Shown here in pieces: positions 1-6,826 of a stretch of DNA of 11,074 nt. Origin of the DNA: Methanosarcinaceae archaeon UBA470. GTDB lineage: Archaea > Halobacteriota > Methanosarcinia > Methanosarcinales > Methanosarcinaceae. A model generated the notes under the pieces. The model saw only the letters and a list, made by a program, of their open reading frames with translations. It was not told the DNA's origin and ran no database searches. Location of the stretch: positions 1 through 11,074 of the forward strand of contig DAKU01000075.1 in the NCBI GenBank assembly GCA_002508425.1. Direction: 5' to 3'. The translations under genes and the position numbers were made by a program. Within the stretch, counting starts at the first letter, position 1; every line of letters starts with the position of its first letter.

Positions 1-47
1 GTTCTCCGATATCTGTTATTGTAATTGGCGATACAAAAGAATAAAGT

Positions 48-263
48 TCATTTTTCCTGAACAGGTTCTTTTACTTCATAGACAAATAGCTCCTCGATAG
101 GAACCTTGAACAGCTGAGATAGTTTGAATGCAAGTTCAAGAGAAGGATCGTATTTTCCCTTTTCAATGGCATTTATCGTCTGCCTTGTTACCTGCAGTTT
201 GTCCGCCAGAGCTTCCTGGGTAAGGTCGTGAATAGCTCTGTAAACTTTAATTCTGTTCTTCAT
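48..263 (-). CDS. Small XRE-family HTH transcriptional regulator
   Basis: A 71-residue protein that is almost entirely a Cro/CI-type helix-turn-helix. Residues about 4-58 show the family pattern, with LTQEALADKL as the first helices, VTRQTINAIEKGKYDPSLE as the recognition helix and following turn, and FKVPIEELF at the end. Such proteins bind operator DNA as dimers and usually repress. The start was set at the ATG (263-261) because a GAGG lies 7 nt upstream and it follows the stop of the membrane-protein gene after 1 nt. A longer frame to 353 would only read back through that upstream gene. The tight coupling suggests translation from one mRNA. The likely target is the array of three 15-bp palindromes in front of the operon (672-728), giving autoregulation; that link is inferred. 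The closest well-known group is the short archaeal regulators found beside DUF2178-like membrane proteins. Confidence 0.9.
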   Translation of the reverse strand: MKNRIKVYRAIHDLTQEALADKLQVTRQTINAIEKGKYDPSLELAFKLSQLFKVPIEELFVYEVKEPVQEK

Positions 264-264
264 C

Positions 265-648
265 CTACGCCTCGTATTTCCTGTTGTAGTACGAGTAAAG
301 GATTGCATAAAGCAATATAATAAGACAGCTTGCATAAGCAAGGAAAAAGCCAAGTTCCATGTACTGAGGATATGTGTTTCTCACTGATATGAGGATGGAA
401 CCAGCTACAGCAAAGAATATAGCAACTATTTTAATTGTTAGTGTGGAAGCCAGATGACTGATGTGAAAGTTCATTTCATCCTCCACAACCCCTTTAACTG
501 TTCTTTTGGCAAGATATAGGACAGCCATTCCCGCAAACATACTTCCACCTGCGAGTATCGGATTTCCTATAGAAGATGCAAATCCTATAATTGCTCCGAC
601 AGCCACTACAATAATAAGCGAGAAAACGCTGAATTGATTTTTCTTCAT
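265..648 (-). CDS. Four-helix membrane protein, DUF2178-like
   Basis: A 127-residue integral membrane protein. Four hydrophobic stretches lie at about residues 6-24, 28-45, 68-87 and 96-119. Between helices 2 and 3 is a short polar loop, roughly VEDEMNFHISHLAS, resembling the DE...IS..AS signature I associate with the DUF2178 family. The start chosen is the ATG at 648-646, preceded by GAGG with 7 nt spacing; the further upstream ATG at 660-658 overlaps that ribosome binding site, so it is less likely. The next gene starts 1 nt after this stop and encodes an XRE regulator, a pairing common in archaea. The function of the family is unknown; a sensor or anti-regulator role for the membrane partner is possible, but nothing in the sequence shows it. 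The gene is probably controlled by the operator array at 672-728. Confidence 0.75.
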   Translation of the reverse strand: MKKNQFSVFSLIIVVAVGAIIGFASSIGNPILAGGSMFAGMAVLYLAKRTVKGVVEDEMNFHISHLASTLTIKIVAIFFAVAGSILISVRNTYPQYMELGFFLAYASCLIILLYAILYSYYNRKYEA

Positions 649-671
649 ATTGAACCTCATGTGTATTATAA

Positions 672-728
672 AGTACATTAAGTAAATTGGAATTAACATA
701 ATGTACTGTTTACTTTACATTATGTAAA
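672..728. promoter_or_regulatory. Three phased 15-bp palindromic operators
   Basis: Three near-identical sites share the pattern WKTACATTAWGTWAA: AGTACATTAAGTAAA at 672-686, the reverse complement AGTACATTATGTTAA at 707-693, and TTTACATTATGTAAA at 714-728, the last a perfect 7-bp inverted repeat around one base. Their centres fall at 679, 700 and 721, exactly 21 bp or two helical turns apart, so all lie on the same DNA face. They sit between a TATA-like element at about 732-742 and the start of the minus-strand membrane protein/XRE operon. That position suits a repressor blocking RNA polymerase. The small XRE regulator encoded in that operon is the obvious candidate ligand, but this is inferred from position only. 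Confidence 0.75.
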
Positions 729-731
729 ACT

Positions 732-742
732 AGTATATAAAG
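732..742. promoter_or_regulatory. Bidirectional TATA-like promoter element
   Basis: The plus strand reads AGTATATAAAG, and the minus strand reads CTTTATATACT over the same bases. On the plus strand it would place transcription start near 763, giving the FMN-binding protein mRNA a leader of roughly 55-60 nt. On the minus strand it would place the start near 711, inside the operator array and about 60 nt before the membrane-protein gene. An alternative minus-strand TATA, CTTTATAATA at 673-664, is so close to the ATG that its mRNA would be leaderless or start inside the gene. That fits poorly with the visible ribosome binding site. Confidence 0.5.
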
Positions 743-820
743 ATACTTGATGGAAATGAATAATGAAGGTTCATCTTTTATACTATGCTATCTGATATCT
801 ATTATCGAACAGGTGATGCA

Positions 821-1228
821 ATGGTAAAGCTTAATTCATCTATGAAAGACGCATTTTCCAAAATGAGAATATTTCCACTGGCAACAGCTTCAAAAGAAGG
901 CGTTCCGAATGTCATACCCATCGGCTTCTGTAAATTGCAGGAAGACGATGAAACTGTCTGGATAGCCGATAACTTTTTCCTGAAAACACTTGAGAACCTC
1001 AAGGAGAATCCCATAGTAGCCCTGTACGTATGGGGACCTGAAACCCAAGGCTGTTTTCAGATTAAAGGACCCATAGAGATCAAAACAAGTGGTGAAGATT
1101 ACGAAAAAATGTACAAGATGGTCAAGTCCATGGGAGACAGATTCCCAGCCAGAAGCCTTGTGGTACTGAAGATCACAGAAGTATACGAGTGCATATCTGG
1201 CCCTGACGCAGGCAAAAGGCTGCTCTGA
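821..1228 (+). CDS. Pyridoxamine 5'-phosphate oxidase-like FMN-binding protein
   Basis: A 135-residue single-domain protein of the FMN-binding split-barrel fold. Residues about 17-35 (FPLATASKEGVPNVIPIGF) are the typical first strands, followed by an acidic turn, the strand VWIADNFFLKT, the helix LENLKENPIVALYVW, and a strand around GCFQIKGPIEI. The C-terminus VVLKITEVYECISGPDAGKRLL closes the barrel. Short archaeal members of this family bind a flavin and probably act in redox chemistry or flavin handling, but the substrate cannot be read from the sequence; true PNPOx function is not implied. The start at 821 is preferred because AGGTGAT lies just upstream at 811-817; an in-frame ATG at 785 has no ribosome binding site. 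The gene is divergent from the XRE operon and shares its intergenic control region, so the regulator might also affect it. Confidence 0.85.
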   Translation: MVKLNSSMKDAFSKMRIFPLATASKEGVPNVIPIGFCKLQEDDETVWIADNFFLKTLENLKENPIVALYVWGPETQGCFQIKGPIEIKTSGEDYEKMYKMVKSMGDRFPARSLVVLKITEVYECISGPDAGKRLL

Positions 1229-1248
1229 AATAATTCAGAAAATGTTCC

Positions 1249-1255
1249 TTTTTTT
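1249..1255 (+). terminator. Poly-T terminator after the FMN-binding gene
   Basis: Seven consecutive T residues occur about 20 nt after the stop codon of the plus-strand gene and just before the convergent TrmB gene ends at 1260. Oligo-T runs on the non-template strand are the usual intrinsic termination signal in archaea. No strong hairpin precedes it. Confidence 0.55.
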
Positions 1256-1259
1256 AGTT

Positions 1260-2057
1260 CTAACTGGTTTGAGCGGCTTCCCATTCGGCTTCAAGTAAGT
1301 GTTTCACAAAGAAAACAAACTCTTTTCCGTTGGACCAGATAGCTGTGAACTCTTCTCTTGAAACTGCATCTTTCCTGAGATCTATTATCACCTCAGAATT
1401 ATCGACTAAAATAGCTCCTCCCTTTCTGAATTCTTCACTTTTGATATTATATAATTTAAGTTCCACGCCCGGAATTTGTTCTGCTATATCCTTTAATTCA
1501 TCCAAAGAATAAGCGATTATACGTACTTTGACACCTTCGTCTATCTTGCGATTGAATACTTCTATAAGTGCTTGATGGTGTTTTTTGATTAAAGGATAAA
1601 CATCCCCAAGATCACTTAAAGTAGGATGAGGAGTTTCTGCTATAATTTCGGACCTTGCATTACAAATGACCTGGATTATTCTATCAGTTACGTTTTTCAG
1701 GCCATTTATGGTCCAGACAACATCTTCCTGAAGGATATTTTCTTCACTTGAATAAATTTCTCCAAGCTTATCAAGAGCTAATTCGGTTTCCTGGTCAAAA
1801 TCCTTTTTTATCTTCTCAATGGCTTCTTGAGGACAAATGCATTTGTATCGCATGGGTTTTGTATGCTGCACTTCAATAAGACCACGCTCAGCAAGCTTTT
1901 TTAGCACCCCATACACAGCAGGCCTTGGTATGCCTGAGAACATATGAAGGTCTGTGGCAGTGCCACTTCCATGCCTGGTCAATGCCACAAAGACCTTTGC
2001 CTCATATTCGGTAAGCCCTAAGTTTCTAAGAGAATCAATAAGTGAAGACATGAACAT
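1260..2057 (-). CDS. TrmB-family transcriptional regulator
   Basis: A 265-residue protein with the two-part TrmB layout. Residues about 5-80 form a winged helix-turn-helix (GLTEYEAKVFVALTRHGSGTA, then IPRPAVYGVLKKLAERGLIEV and a wing containing KPMRYK). A helical linker follows at about 85-115. The C-terminal part, about 115-262, resembles the TrmB effector/PLD-like domain, with alternating strands and helices such as VKVRIIAYS, GGAILVDNSEVIIDL and EFTAIWSNG. TrmB proteins often bind sugars or other small ligands and switch transport or catabolic genes. The gene follows the RND operon after 44 nt on the same strand, so it is probably its local regulator. The start may be 2057 or the second ATG at 2051; AGGA upstream fits either imperfectly. 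The gene is convergent with the FMN-binding gene, with 31 nt between them. Confidence 0.88.
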   Translation of the reverse strand: MFMSSLIDSLRNLGLTEYEAKVFVALTRHGSGTATDLHMFSGIPRPAVYGVLKKLAERGLIEVQHTKPMRYKCICPQEAIEKIKKDFDQETELALDKLGEIYSSEENILQEDVVWTINGLKNVTDRIIQVICNARSEIIAETPHPTLSDLGDVYPLIKKHHQALIEVFNRKIDEGVKVRIIAYSLDELKDIAEQIPGVELKLYNIKSEEFRKGGAILVDNSEVIIDLRKDAVSREEFTAIWSNGKEFVFFVKHLLEAEWEAAQTS

Positions 2058-2101
2058 ATTATCCTGTAAATTAAGGAGAGAGGGGATTATTCTTTACCCA
2101 T

Positions 2102-3172
2102 CTATCCTTTTTTCTGTTTCTTGTAGATGAAAAAACCACCTGCGGCAACGATCACTATTAAAATAATAGCAAACAATCCTGTGTAAGCTGATAATGACTC
2201 ACCAAAAGACCTTGCAGGCAATGTGTCAGTCTTTATCTTTATAGTATCTGATATCTGGCTGTGCCCATCCTCATCCTCATATTTGATCTCACTGTTGATG
2301 GAGTAAGCTTTGGCAACTGCCATTTCATCTACCTTCAGCTTAAATAAAGCATCTGCTGTCTGTCCGGGTTCCAATGTTCCCAAAAAAGCCTGATCATCTG
2401 TAGTACTGAACGGATCATCAGGACTTATTCTGACTGTAGCATCTTTTGCTGTCATCTCGCCTGTGTTCTTATAGGTGACATGCAGCATTCCATCTGAATC
2501 TGCATATAGCGCACCTGTAGCATTGACCACTTCAAAATCAGCTTCATTATCTACCTTTATGTTGATCGTCTGGTTCTGTTGACCCACAGCATACCAGAGT
2601 CCGACTTCCATATTGGTGATACCCAGATCTGTTTCGTCATCACCATCGATCTGCACATCCTGCTGATATCCATAATACAGTTGCAGATTCAAGGGATAAG
2701 TACCAGCTGGAGCATTTTTGGATATCTCAATGTTGAACTCAACAGGATTTTCAGTTTGCTGCCCAGAGGAAAGAGATCCAGCTTCCTGTGGCCCGGATTT
2801 GACAGTTACGTATGGATTTGAAGAGTTGAGGATTGCTACAATACCAATAGCAGTTGTTCTCTGTGCCTCATAATTCATCTCTGTCATCTGTAATTTCTGC
2901 TCAAGCTCATCAAGATCGTCTTTATCAGCTTCATCCTTAAAGCCACTGACAACGCCTTTGTTCATAAGATTGAGGTCTATTGTTACTGTATCTCCACGAG
3001 AATACTCATTATCGCCGATCAAGGTCGCAGTTACATTTGGTCCTCCGTAGACTACATAGTAATTGTCATCAAAATTGAAGAATTCCGGTAACTGTGCATA
3101 TGCAGGTGTTGTAATAGAAATTACCAGAATTAAAAATGCTAGTACATTAATCACATTTTTCAGGCTATTCAT
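2102..3172 (-). CDS. Secreted, membrane-anchored COG1361-like protein, paralog B
   Basis: A 356-residue protein with a cleavable-looking signal peptide (about 1-26, ending TPAYA) and a single C-terminal membrane helix (about 331-350) followed by the basic tail KKQKKG. Nearly all of it should therefore lie outside the cell. The ectodomain is beta-rich, with CARDB/COG1361-like strands such as VTYKNTGEMTAKDATVRI and LGTLEPGQTADALFKLKV in its second half. It is clearly paralogous to the gene just upstream: both carry the pieces YGxP, APAGxYxLxL, YxYQxDV, VTYxNTGE and SEIKYxDxDG in the same order. The start ATG overlaps the upstream stop as ATGA and is preceded by GAGGG. The arrangement RND permease plus two such proteins suggests accessory subunits of the transporter on the extracytoplasmic side (inferred). 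An S-layer-associated structural role is an alternative. Confidence 0.82.
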   Translation of the reverse strand: MNSLKNVINVLAFLILVISITTPAYAQLPEFFNFDDNYYVVYGGPNVTATLIGDNEYSRGDTVTIDLNLMNKGVVSGFKDEADKDDLDELEQKLQMTEMNYEAQRTTAIGIVAILNSSNPYVTVKSGPQEAGSLSSGQQTENPVEFNIEISKNAPAGTYPLNLQLYYGYQQDVQIDGDDETDLGITNMEVGLWYAVGQQNQTINIKVDNEADFEVVNATGALYADSDGMLHVTYKNTGEMTAKDATVRISPDDPFSTTDDQAFLGTLEPGQTADALFKLKVDEMAVAKAYSINSEIKYEDEDGHSQISDTIKIKTDTLPARSFGESLSAYTGLFAIILIVIVAAGGFFIYKKQKKG

Positions 3173-4284
3173 TCTATCCCTCTGTTCTTTTGGTTCATGC
3201 TCCTCAATATGTTCTTAGATACTATCACTATCAATGTAATGATGATTCCGACAATTGCAATGCCGGTAATGTTCAATTTCTCTTCAGTAGGTGTGACCAG
3301 AACATCCACTTTCATATTGCTTGAATATGCAATCTCACCGTCTGTATCGATGTATTTGATTTCACTGTCCAGTCCATATGTCTTTGCCACAGCTGCAAGT
3401 TCTGAAGCGATCACAAATGATGCAGTTTTGCTTGAGCCTGGCTCAATAGTACCAAGAGGTTGCATAGACTTGTCACAAGAAAGTGGTTTCATAGCAACGA
3501 TTCTGGCAGCAGCATCTGTAGCTGGGAGCTCACCTGTGTTTGTGTAGGTGACATTTATGGTACTCATGCCACCTGCTGAAAGCTGGCCCGATACTCCAGT
3601 GACCTCTAATCTGGGTTCAGGTTCTATGATCATTGGAATAATCAGGGTCTTATTGGCAGCCTGGTAATAAATTTCATGATCCTTTGAAGGCATACCCTGG
3701 ACAGCTGTACTCCCCGCGGTCATTCTTACATCTTTTTGATATTCGTATGCAAGAGGCAGAACTAGCATATATACTCCAGCAGGCGCTTTGTCCGAGACCG
3801 TCAAGGTAAATACCAGAGGATCGTCAGGCAATTGTCCCGGAAATACTTCTTCCAGAATCTGGCTGTTTGTGGTTGGATCTACATCTATATATTCAGAATT
3901 AGTTAACAGGGTAGCTTTCACACCATAAGCAACGGTACGAAGGGATTCATATTCCAGTTCTTTCATGGAAAGCGCCTGTTTAGTTTCAGAAGTACCGACT
4001 CCCTGCGCACTCTTTGCACCATAGAGTACCCCTCGATTGGAAATTAAGATCTTTATATCTCTCGTTTCCCCTCTTTTAAGCTCCGTCTCTCCAAGAACTG
4101 AAGCATAAAGATCCGGTTCCCCGTAACTTGTGTAAAAGTTGGTCGTCTGCTCATACGTAGCTGGCAAGAACTCCTTTGCAGAAGCTGGGTATACTTCTAA
4201 AACTGAAAGCATACTAATCACAACCATAACTGTCAGAATGAGAGTGAAATTTGTGATAATTTTTATTCCTAATGTACTTTTCAT
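3169..4284 (-). CDS. Secreted, membrane-anchored COG1361-like protein, paralog A
   Basis: A 371-residue protein with an N-terminal signal sequence (hydrophobic core about 9-29, probable cleavage near YPASA at 32-36), a large beta-rich ectodomain, and one C-terminal membrane helix (about 339-356) with a short basic cytosolic tail. Residues about 225-330 resemble a CARDB/COG1361 beta-sandwich, containing INVTYTNTGELPATDAAARI and LGTIEPGSSKTASFVI. It shares the order of conserved segments with the downstream gene, showing a tandem duplication that has since diverged. Its ATG overlaps the permease stop as ATGA; GGAGG sits 10 nt upstream, which is slightly long spacing. It overlaps the next gene in the same way, so the three are translationally coupled. 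It probably works with the permease at the outer face of the membrane, but the cargo is unknown. Confidence 0.82.
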   Translation of the reverse strand: MKSTLGIKIITNFTLILTVMVVISMLSVLEVYPASAKEFLPATYEQTTNFYTSYGEPDLYASVLGETELKRGETRDIKILISNRGVLYGAKSAQGVGTSETKQALSMKELEYESLRTVAYGVKATLLTNSEYIDVDPTTNSQILEEVFPGQLPDDPLVFTLTVSDKAPAGVYMLVLPLAYEYQKDVRMTAGSTAVQGMPSKDHEIYYQAANKTLIIPMIIEPEPRLEVTGVSGQLSAGGMSTINVTYTNTGELPATDAAARIVAMKPLSCDKSMQPLGTIEPGSSKTASFVIASELAAVAKTYGLDSEIKYIDTDGEIAYSSNMKVDVLVTPTEEKLNITGIAIVGIIITLIVIVSKNILRSMNQKNRGIE

Positions 4285-6632
4285 ATGGTGCTAACCTCCG
4301 TTGCCTTGGCATGGTTAGTATTCATGGTTTTCATTTTTTTCTTCGAGATCCTCTGTTCCCTATGCTTGTCCAATAAAACTAATACAGGAGGGAATACTAC
4401 AAATGTAGCGAACAATGCCAGCGTGACATCAATAACTGTAATGAAACCAAAATTGCTGGTCATAGTAAAAGGAGAAGCGATCAATGCAGCAAAACCAAAG
4501 ACCGTAGTAAGTCCTGAACTAATGATAGCCTTCCCCATTTTGATGCTTGCCTCATGCATAGCCTCATCAGGTGTGGCTCCTTTGTCTTTTTCTTCAAAAT
4601 ATCTTTCCATCATAAGGATAGCATATTCGGAGCCTACTCCAAGAATAAGTGCACCAAGGGTTGCTGTCATAGGAGTGTATTCAAGGCCTGCATAATACAT
4701 GACGCCTCCAGACCATCCTACGACTATTAGCATTGTGATGATCGGAGTCAGGGCTTTCAGGTGGTCTCTATAAATTACCAGCAGTCCTATGAACACCAGG
4801 ACTATACCAAGCATAGTCATCAACATGCGACCTGAAGTAAGTGCGCCGATAACCTCGAAGAATACTACTGAATTCCCGGTAATCGTAACAGTGCTGCCTG
4901 GAGGAGGGACAAACCATTTAATATCTTCTTCAACCGTATCCGAGAGGTCAGATATGCCTTCTAGTCCTAATTCACCCATGGCGTTCCCTATGTTTAGATT
5001 TAGCACCATTATATTCCCGCCATGGAGATACCATTCTTTCTGGCTATCTGACATCTGTGCATATAGATGCTTTACTTCTTCAGCAGTGTCCGGGATCTCA
5101 CCGCCATTCATTTCTTTTACAAGAGGTACAATACTACTGGACCCGTATATGTGGGATCTGCCTGCAACTTCGTGCTCTGAGAACTCGTCGATCCATTTAA
5201 GTAGATCTGGGTCGGCATTGTCGTCTGTTTTTATCACGAGATTAAGCTGATCGGTACCACCAAGTATGCTGCCAAGATGTTTGAGGTCCAATAAAGCAGA
5301 CATGTCCTGCGGAACAAAAGTCTGGACATCTGTCTGCACAGGAACCATGGAATCCACGTACATACCCCCAAGACAGGACAAGCTTGCAATAATTAAGATA
5401 ATCCATGGATATTTTAGAGTGAAAGCAGTCATCTTCCCAATCAAGCGATCTAAAATATCAGGTTGTGTGGTGTTGCTGGAGTGATCATTCTTTTTACCAA
5501 CTATTCCTTTTTTCAATTTCTTTCTATCCTCTAGCCGGTGTAGAGTATAGATCACTGTAACACCTACAAAAAGAGAAACAAAAAAACACATTACTATTCC
5601 TATAAGCAGAAGTTTTCCAAAATCCTGGATCATAGGCACTGCTGATGTGAAAAGAGAAAAGAAACCCAGAGCTGTGATGATCAGAGCTATCAGTACAGCT
5701 GGCCCAATGTGCTTTATAGTTTGTACCACGGCCTCTGCAGCATCTTCTCCTTTTGCAAGTTCTTCCTCTATGCGGTTATGGAACTGAATAGCATAGTCGA
5801 TCCCAAGTCCAATCAGCACAGGAAAAGCGGCCATGGATACCATTGTCATAGGTATGTTCAGAAAACCCATTGCACCGAAAGTTAATATGATACCTAAAAG
5901 CACAATAGGCAACGGAAGCAATCTCCATCTTACATGCTTGAATACTACGTAAAGTACTACCATCATGAGCAAAGCTGCTATACCAAGCAATGGCCCCATG
6001 CTTGAGTTCATCTCGTAGTTAAGTGCGACGTTAAAAGCTGGATCGCCTGTAACTATCACATTATAATCAGGAGGGAACACGGCGAATGCAACAGATGACT
6101 CTGTCTGTTTCAATATTTCTTCCTGCATCTGATCTGTAGTAGTTCCTTCTATTACCACTGACATAAAAGCATGAGTATCATCCGGCATAAGAGCAGAAGG
6201 CATGTATGAAGCCACCATGCTCTTTATAGTTGCTTCATCATCCGGTATTTCTGCATTCCCGGTCATTTCATAGTTAACTTCTTTTATTACAGTAGAAGGA
6301 GAAGTTACTTCAATTACACCGGGGATTTCAGCAGCTGACTGCTGAGCCCTGTCCAGAGCTTTAAGAAGTTCCGGATTTGTGATATCTTTACCCTCAACCA
6401 TCACAACTATTGACTGGGTACTGAAGAGATTAAGATAAAGATGGTCATAGTTTTGATAGAGCTTGGAGGTTTTTTCAACGAAAGTATCGGTCCCGGATTT
6501 CATTTCAATTAGCTGAGCGCCCTGTAGTGAGAGGACTATTAACAGCAGTGCAATAAGTGCAATAGCCACCGAGTTATCTTCTATGAAGACTCCAAGTTTT
6601 TCAAATATGCCTTTTATAACAATCCCTCTCAA
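4281..6632 (-). CDS. RND-superfamily permease, MMPL/HAE3-like
   Basis: A 783-residue transporter built of two homologous halves, the usual size and layout of archaeal HAE3 permeases. Each half has one membrane helix (about 22-38 and 408-425), a large extracytoplasmic loop (about 40-210 and 427-600), then five membrane helices (about 212-365 and 602-755). The fourth helix of each half carries the family's GxGxDY-type motif: GLGIDYAIQF near 275 and GVGSEYAILM near 665. The second copy has Glu in place of Asp. RND pumps use proton or ion gradients to export hydrophobic substrates; archaeal members may move lipids or lipid-linked material, but the substrate is not known. The start is uncertain: the frame opens at a TTG at 6632-6630 with no ATG nearby, a TGA lies two codons further upstream, and a GAGAGGG lies just downstream of the TTG. 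A start a few codons later at an unusual codon is possible. It heads an operon with two secreted proteins and a TrmB regulator. Confidence 0.87.
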   Translation of the reverse strand: MRGIVIKGIFEKLGVFIEDNSVAIALIALLLIVLSLQGAQLIEMKSGTDTFVEKTSKLYQNYDHLYLNLFSTQSIVVMVEGKDITNPELLKALDRAQQSAAEIPGVIEVTSPSTVIKEVNYEMTGNAEIPDDEATIKSMVASYMPSALMPDDTHAFMSVVIEGTTTDQMQEEILKQTESSVAFAVFPPDYNVIVTGDPAFNVALNYEMNSSMGPLLGIAALLMMVVLYVVFKHVRWRLLPLPIVLLGIILTFGAMGFLNIPMTMVSMAAFPVLIGLGIDYAIQFHNRIEEELAKGEDAAEAVVQTIKHIGPAVLIALIITALGFFSLFTSAVPMIQDFGKLLLIGIVMCFFVSLFVGVTVIYTLHRLEDRKKLKKGIVGKKNDHSSNTTQPDILDRLIGKMTAFTLKYPWIILIIASLSCLGGMYVDSMVPVQTDVQTFVPQDMSALLDLKHLGSILGGTDQLNLVIKTDDNADPDLLKWIDEFSEHEVAGRSHIYGSSSIVPLVKEMNGGEIPDTAEEVKHLYAQMSDSQKEWYLHGGNIMVLNLNIGNAMGELGLEGISDLSDTVEEDIKWFVPPPGSTVTITGNSVVFFEVIGALTSGRMLMTMLGIVLVFIGLLVIYRDHLKALTPIITMLIVVGWSGGVMYYAGLEYTPMTATLGALILGVGSEYAILMMERYFEEKDKGATPDEAMHEASIKMGKAIISSGLTTVFGFAALIASPFTMTSNFGFITVIDVTLALFATFVVFPPVLVLLDKHREQRISKKKMKTMNTNHAKATEVSTI

Positions 6633-6634
6633 CT

Positions 6635-6659
6635 GTATCAGCTTATTGTAAGATGATAC
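6635..6659. repeat. Inverted repeat in the permease leader
   Basis: GTATCA at 6635-6640 and TGATAC at 6654-6659 are perfect inverted 6-mers with a 13-nt spacer, immediately upstream of the permease start codon and near the predicted transcription start. It could be a half-site pair for the co-encoded TrmB regulator or a leader hairpin. The repeat is short and may be chance. Confidence 0.35.
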
Positions 6660-6679
6660 GCCTTATAGAGAATACTCAG

Positions 6680-6693
6680 ATATATAGTTTTTT
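6680..6693 (-). promoter_or_regulatory. Promoter of the RND operon (BRE and TATA box)
   Basis: On the minus strand an A-rich BRE-like run (AAAAAAC) is followed directly by TATATAT at 6686-6680. This would start transcription about 25 nt downstream, near 6656, leaving a leader of roughly 25 nt before the TTG start. It is the best TATA match between this operon and the preceding gene. Confidence 0.55.
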
Positions 6694-6704
6694 AAAATTT
6701 ACAG

Positions 6705-6732
6705 TTTTGTTGTTATAAAGATAACAACAAAA
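6705..6732. repeat. Perfect 12-bp inverted repeat upstream of the RND promoter
   Basis: TTTTGTTGTTAT at 6705-6716 and ATAACAACAAAA at 6721-6732 are perfect inverted copies separated by AAAG. On the minus strand it lies just upstream of the BRE/TATA of the RND operon, a position typical of archaeal activator sites. TrmB proteins can activate from upstream sites, so the co-encoded TrmB is a candidate. Alternatively, it forms a hairpin downstream of the PEGA-protein gene (stop at 6827); read on that strand it carries a T-run at 6734-6729 and could help to end the SPFH/PEGA transcript. The sequence alone does not decide between these. Confidence 0.55.
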
Positions 6733-6826
6733 AATAATGATAATTAGTTGCATATAGAGTACCCTATATTTCAGAAGTGCAATGGAAATAAGGCACAATT
6801 GGGAGGCAAGGAAGGAAAAGACTTTC

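Noticed and set aside
1..47. Left edge searched for a partial gene
   Set aside because: Too short to support any gene; only an AT-rich stretch downstream of the XRE gene is visible.
48..353. Longer version of the XRE regulator starting at 353
   Set aside because: The extra 30 residues read through the end of the membrane-protein gene in another frame; the ATG at 263 has a ribosome binding site and the HTH begins right after it.
785..820. Upstream ATG extending the FMN-binding protein by 12 residues
   Set aside because: No ribosome binding site precedes it, while AGGTGAT precedes the ATG at 821 and the split-barrel fold starts shortly after that.
4285..5484. Three plus-strand open frames opposite the permease (4285-4695, 4789-5250, 5266-5484)
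   Set aside because: They are antisense to a clear RND gene, show low-complexity composition without recognisable domains, and lack ribosome binding sites.
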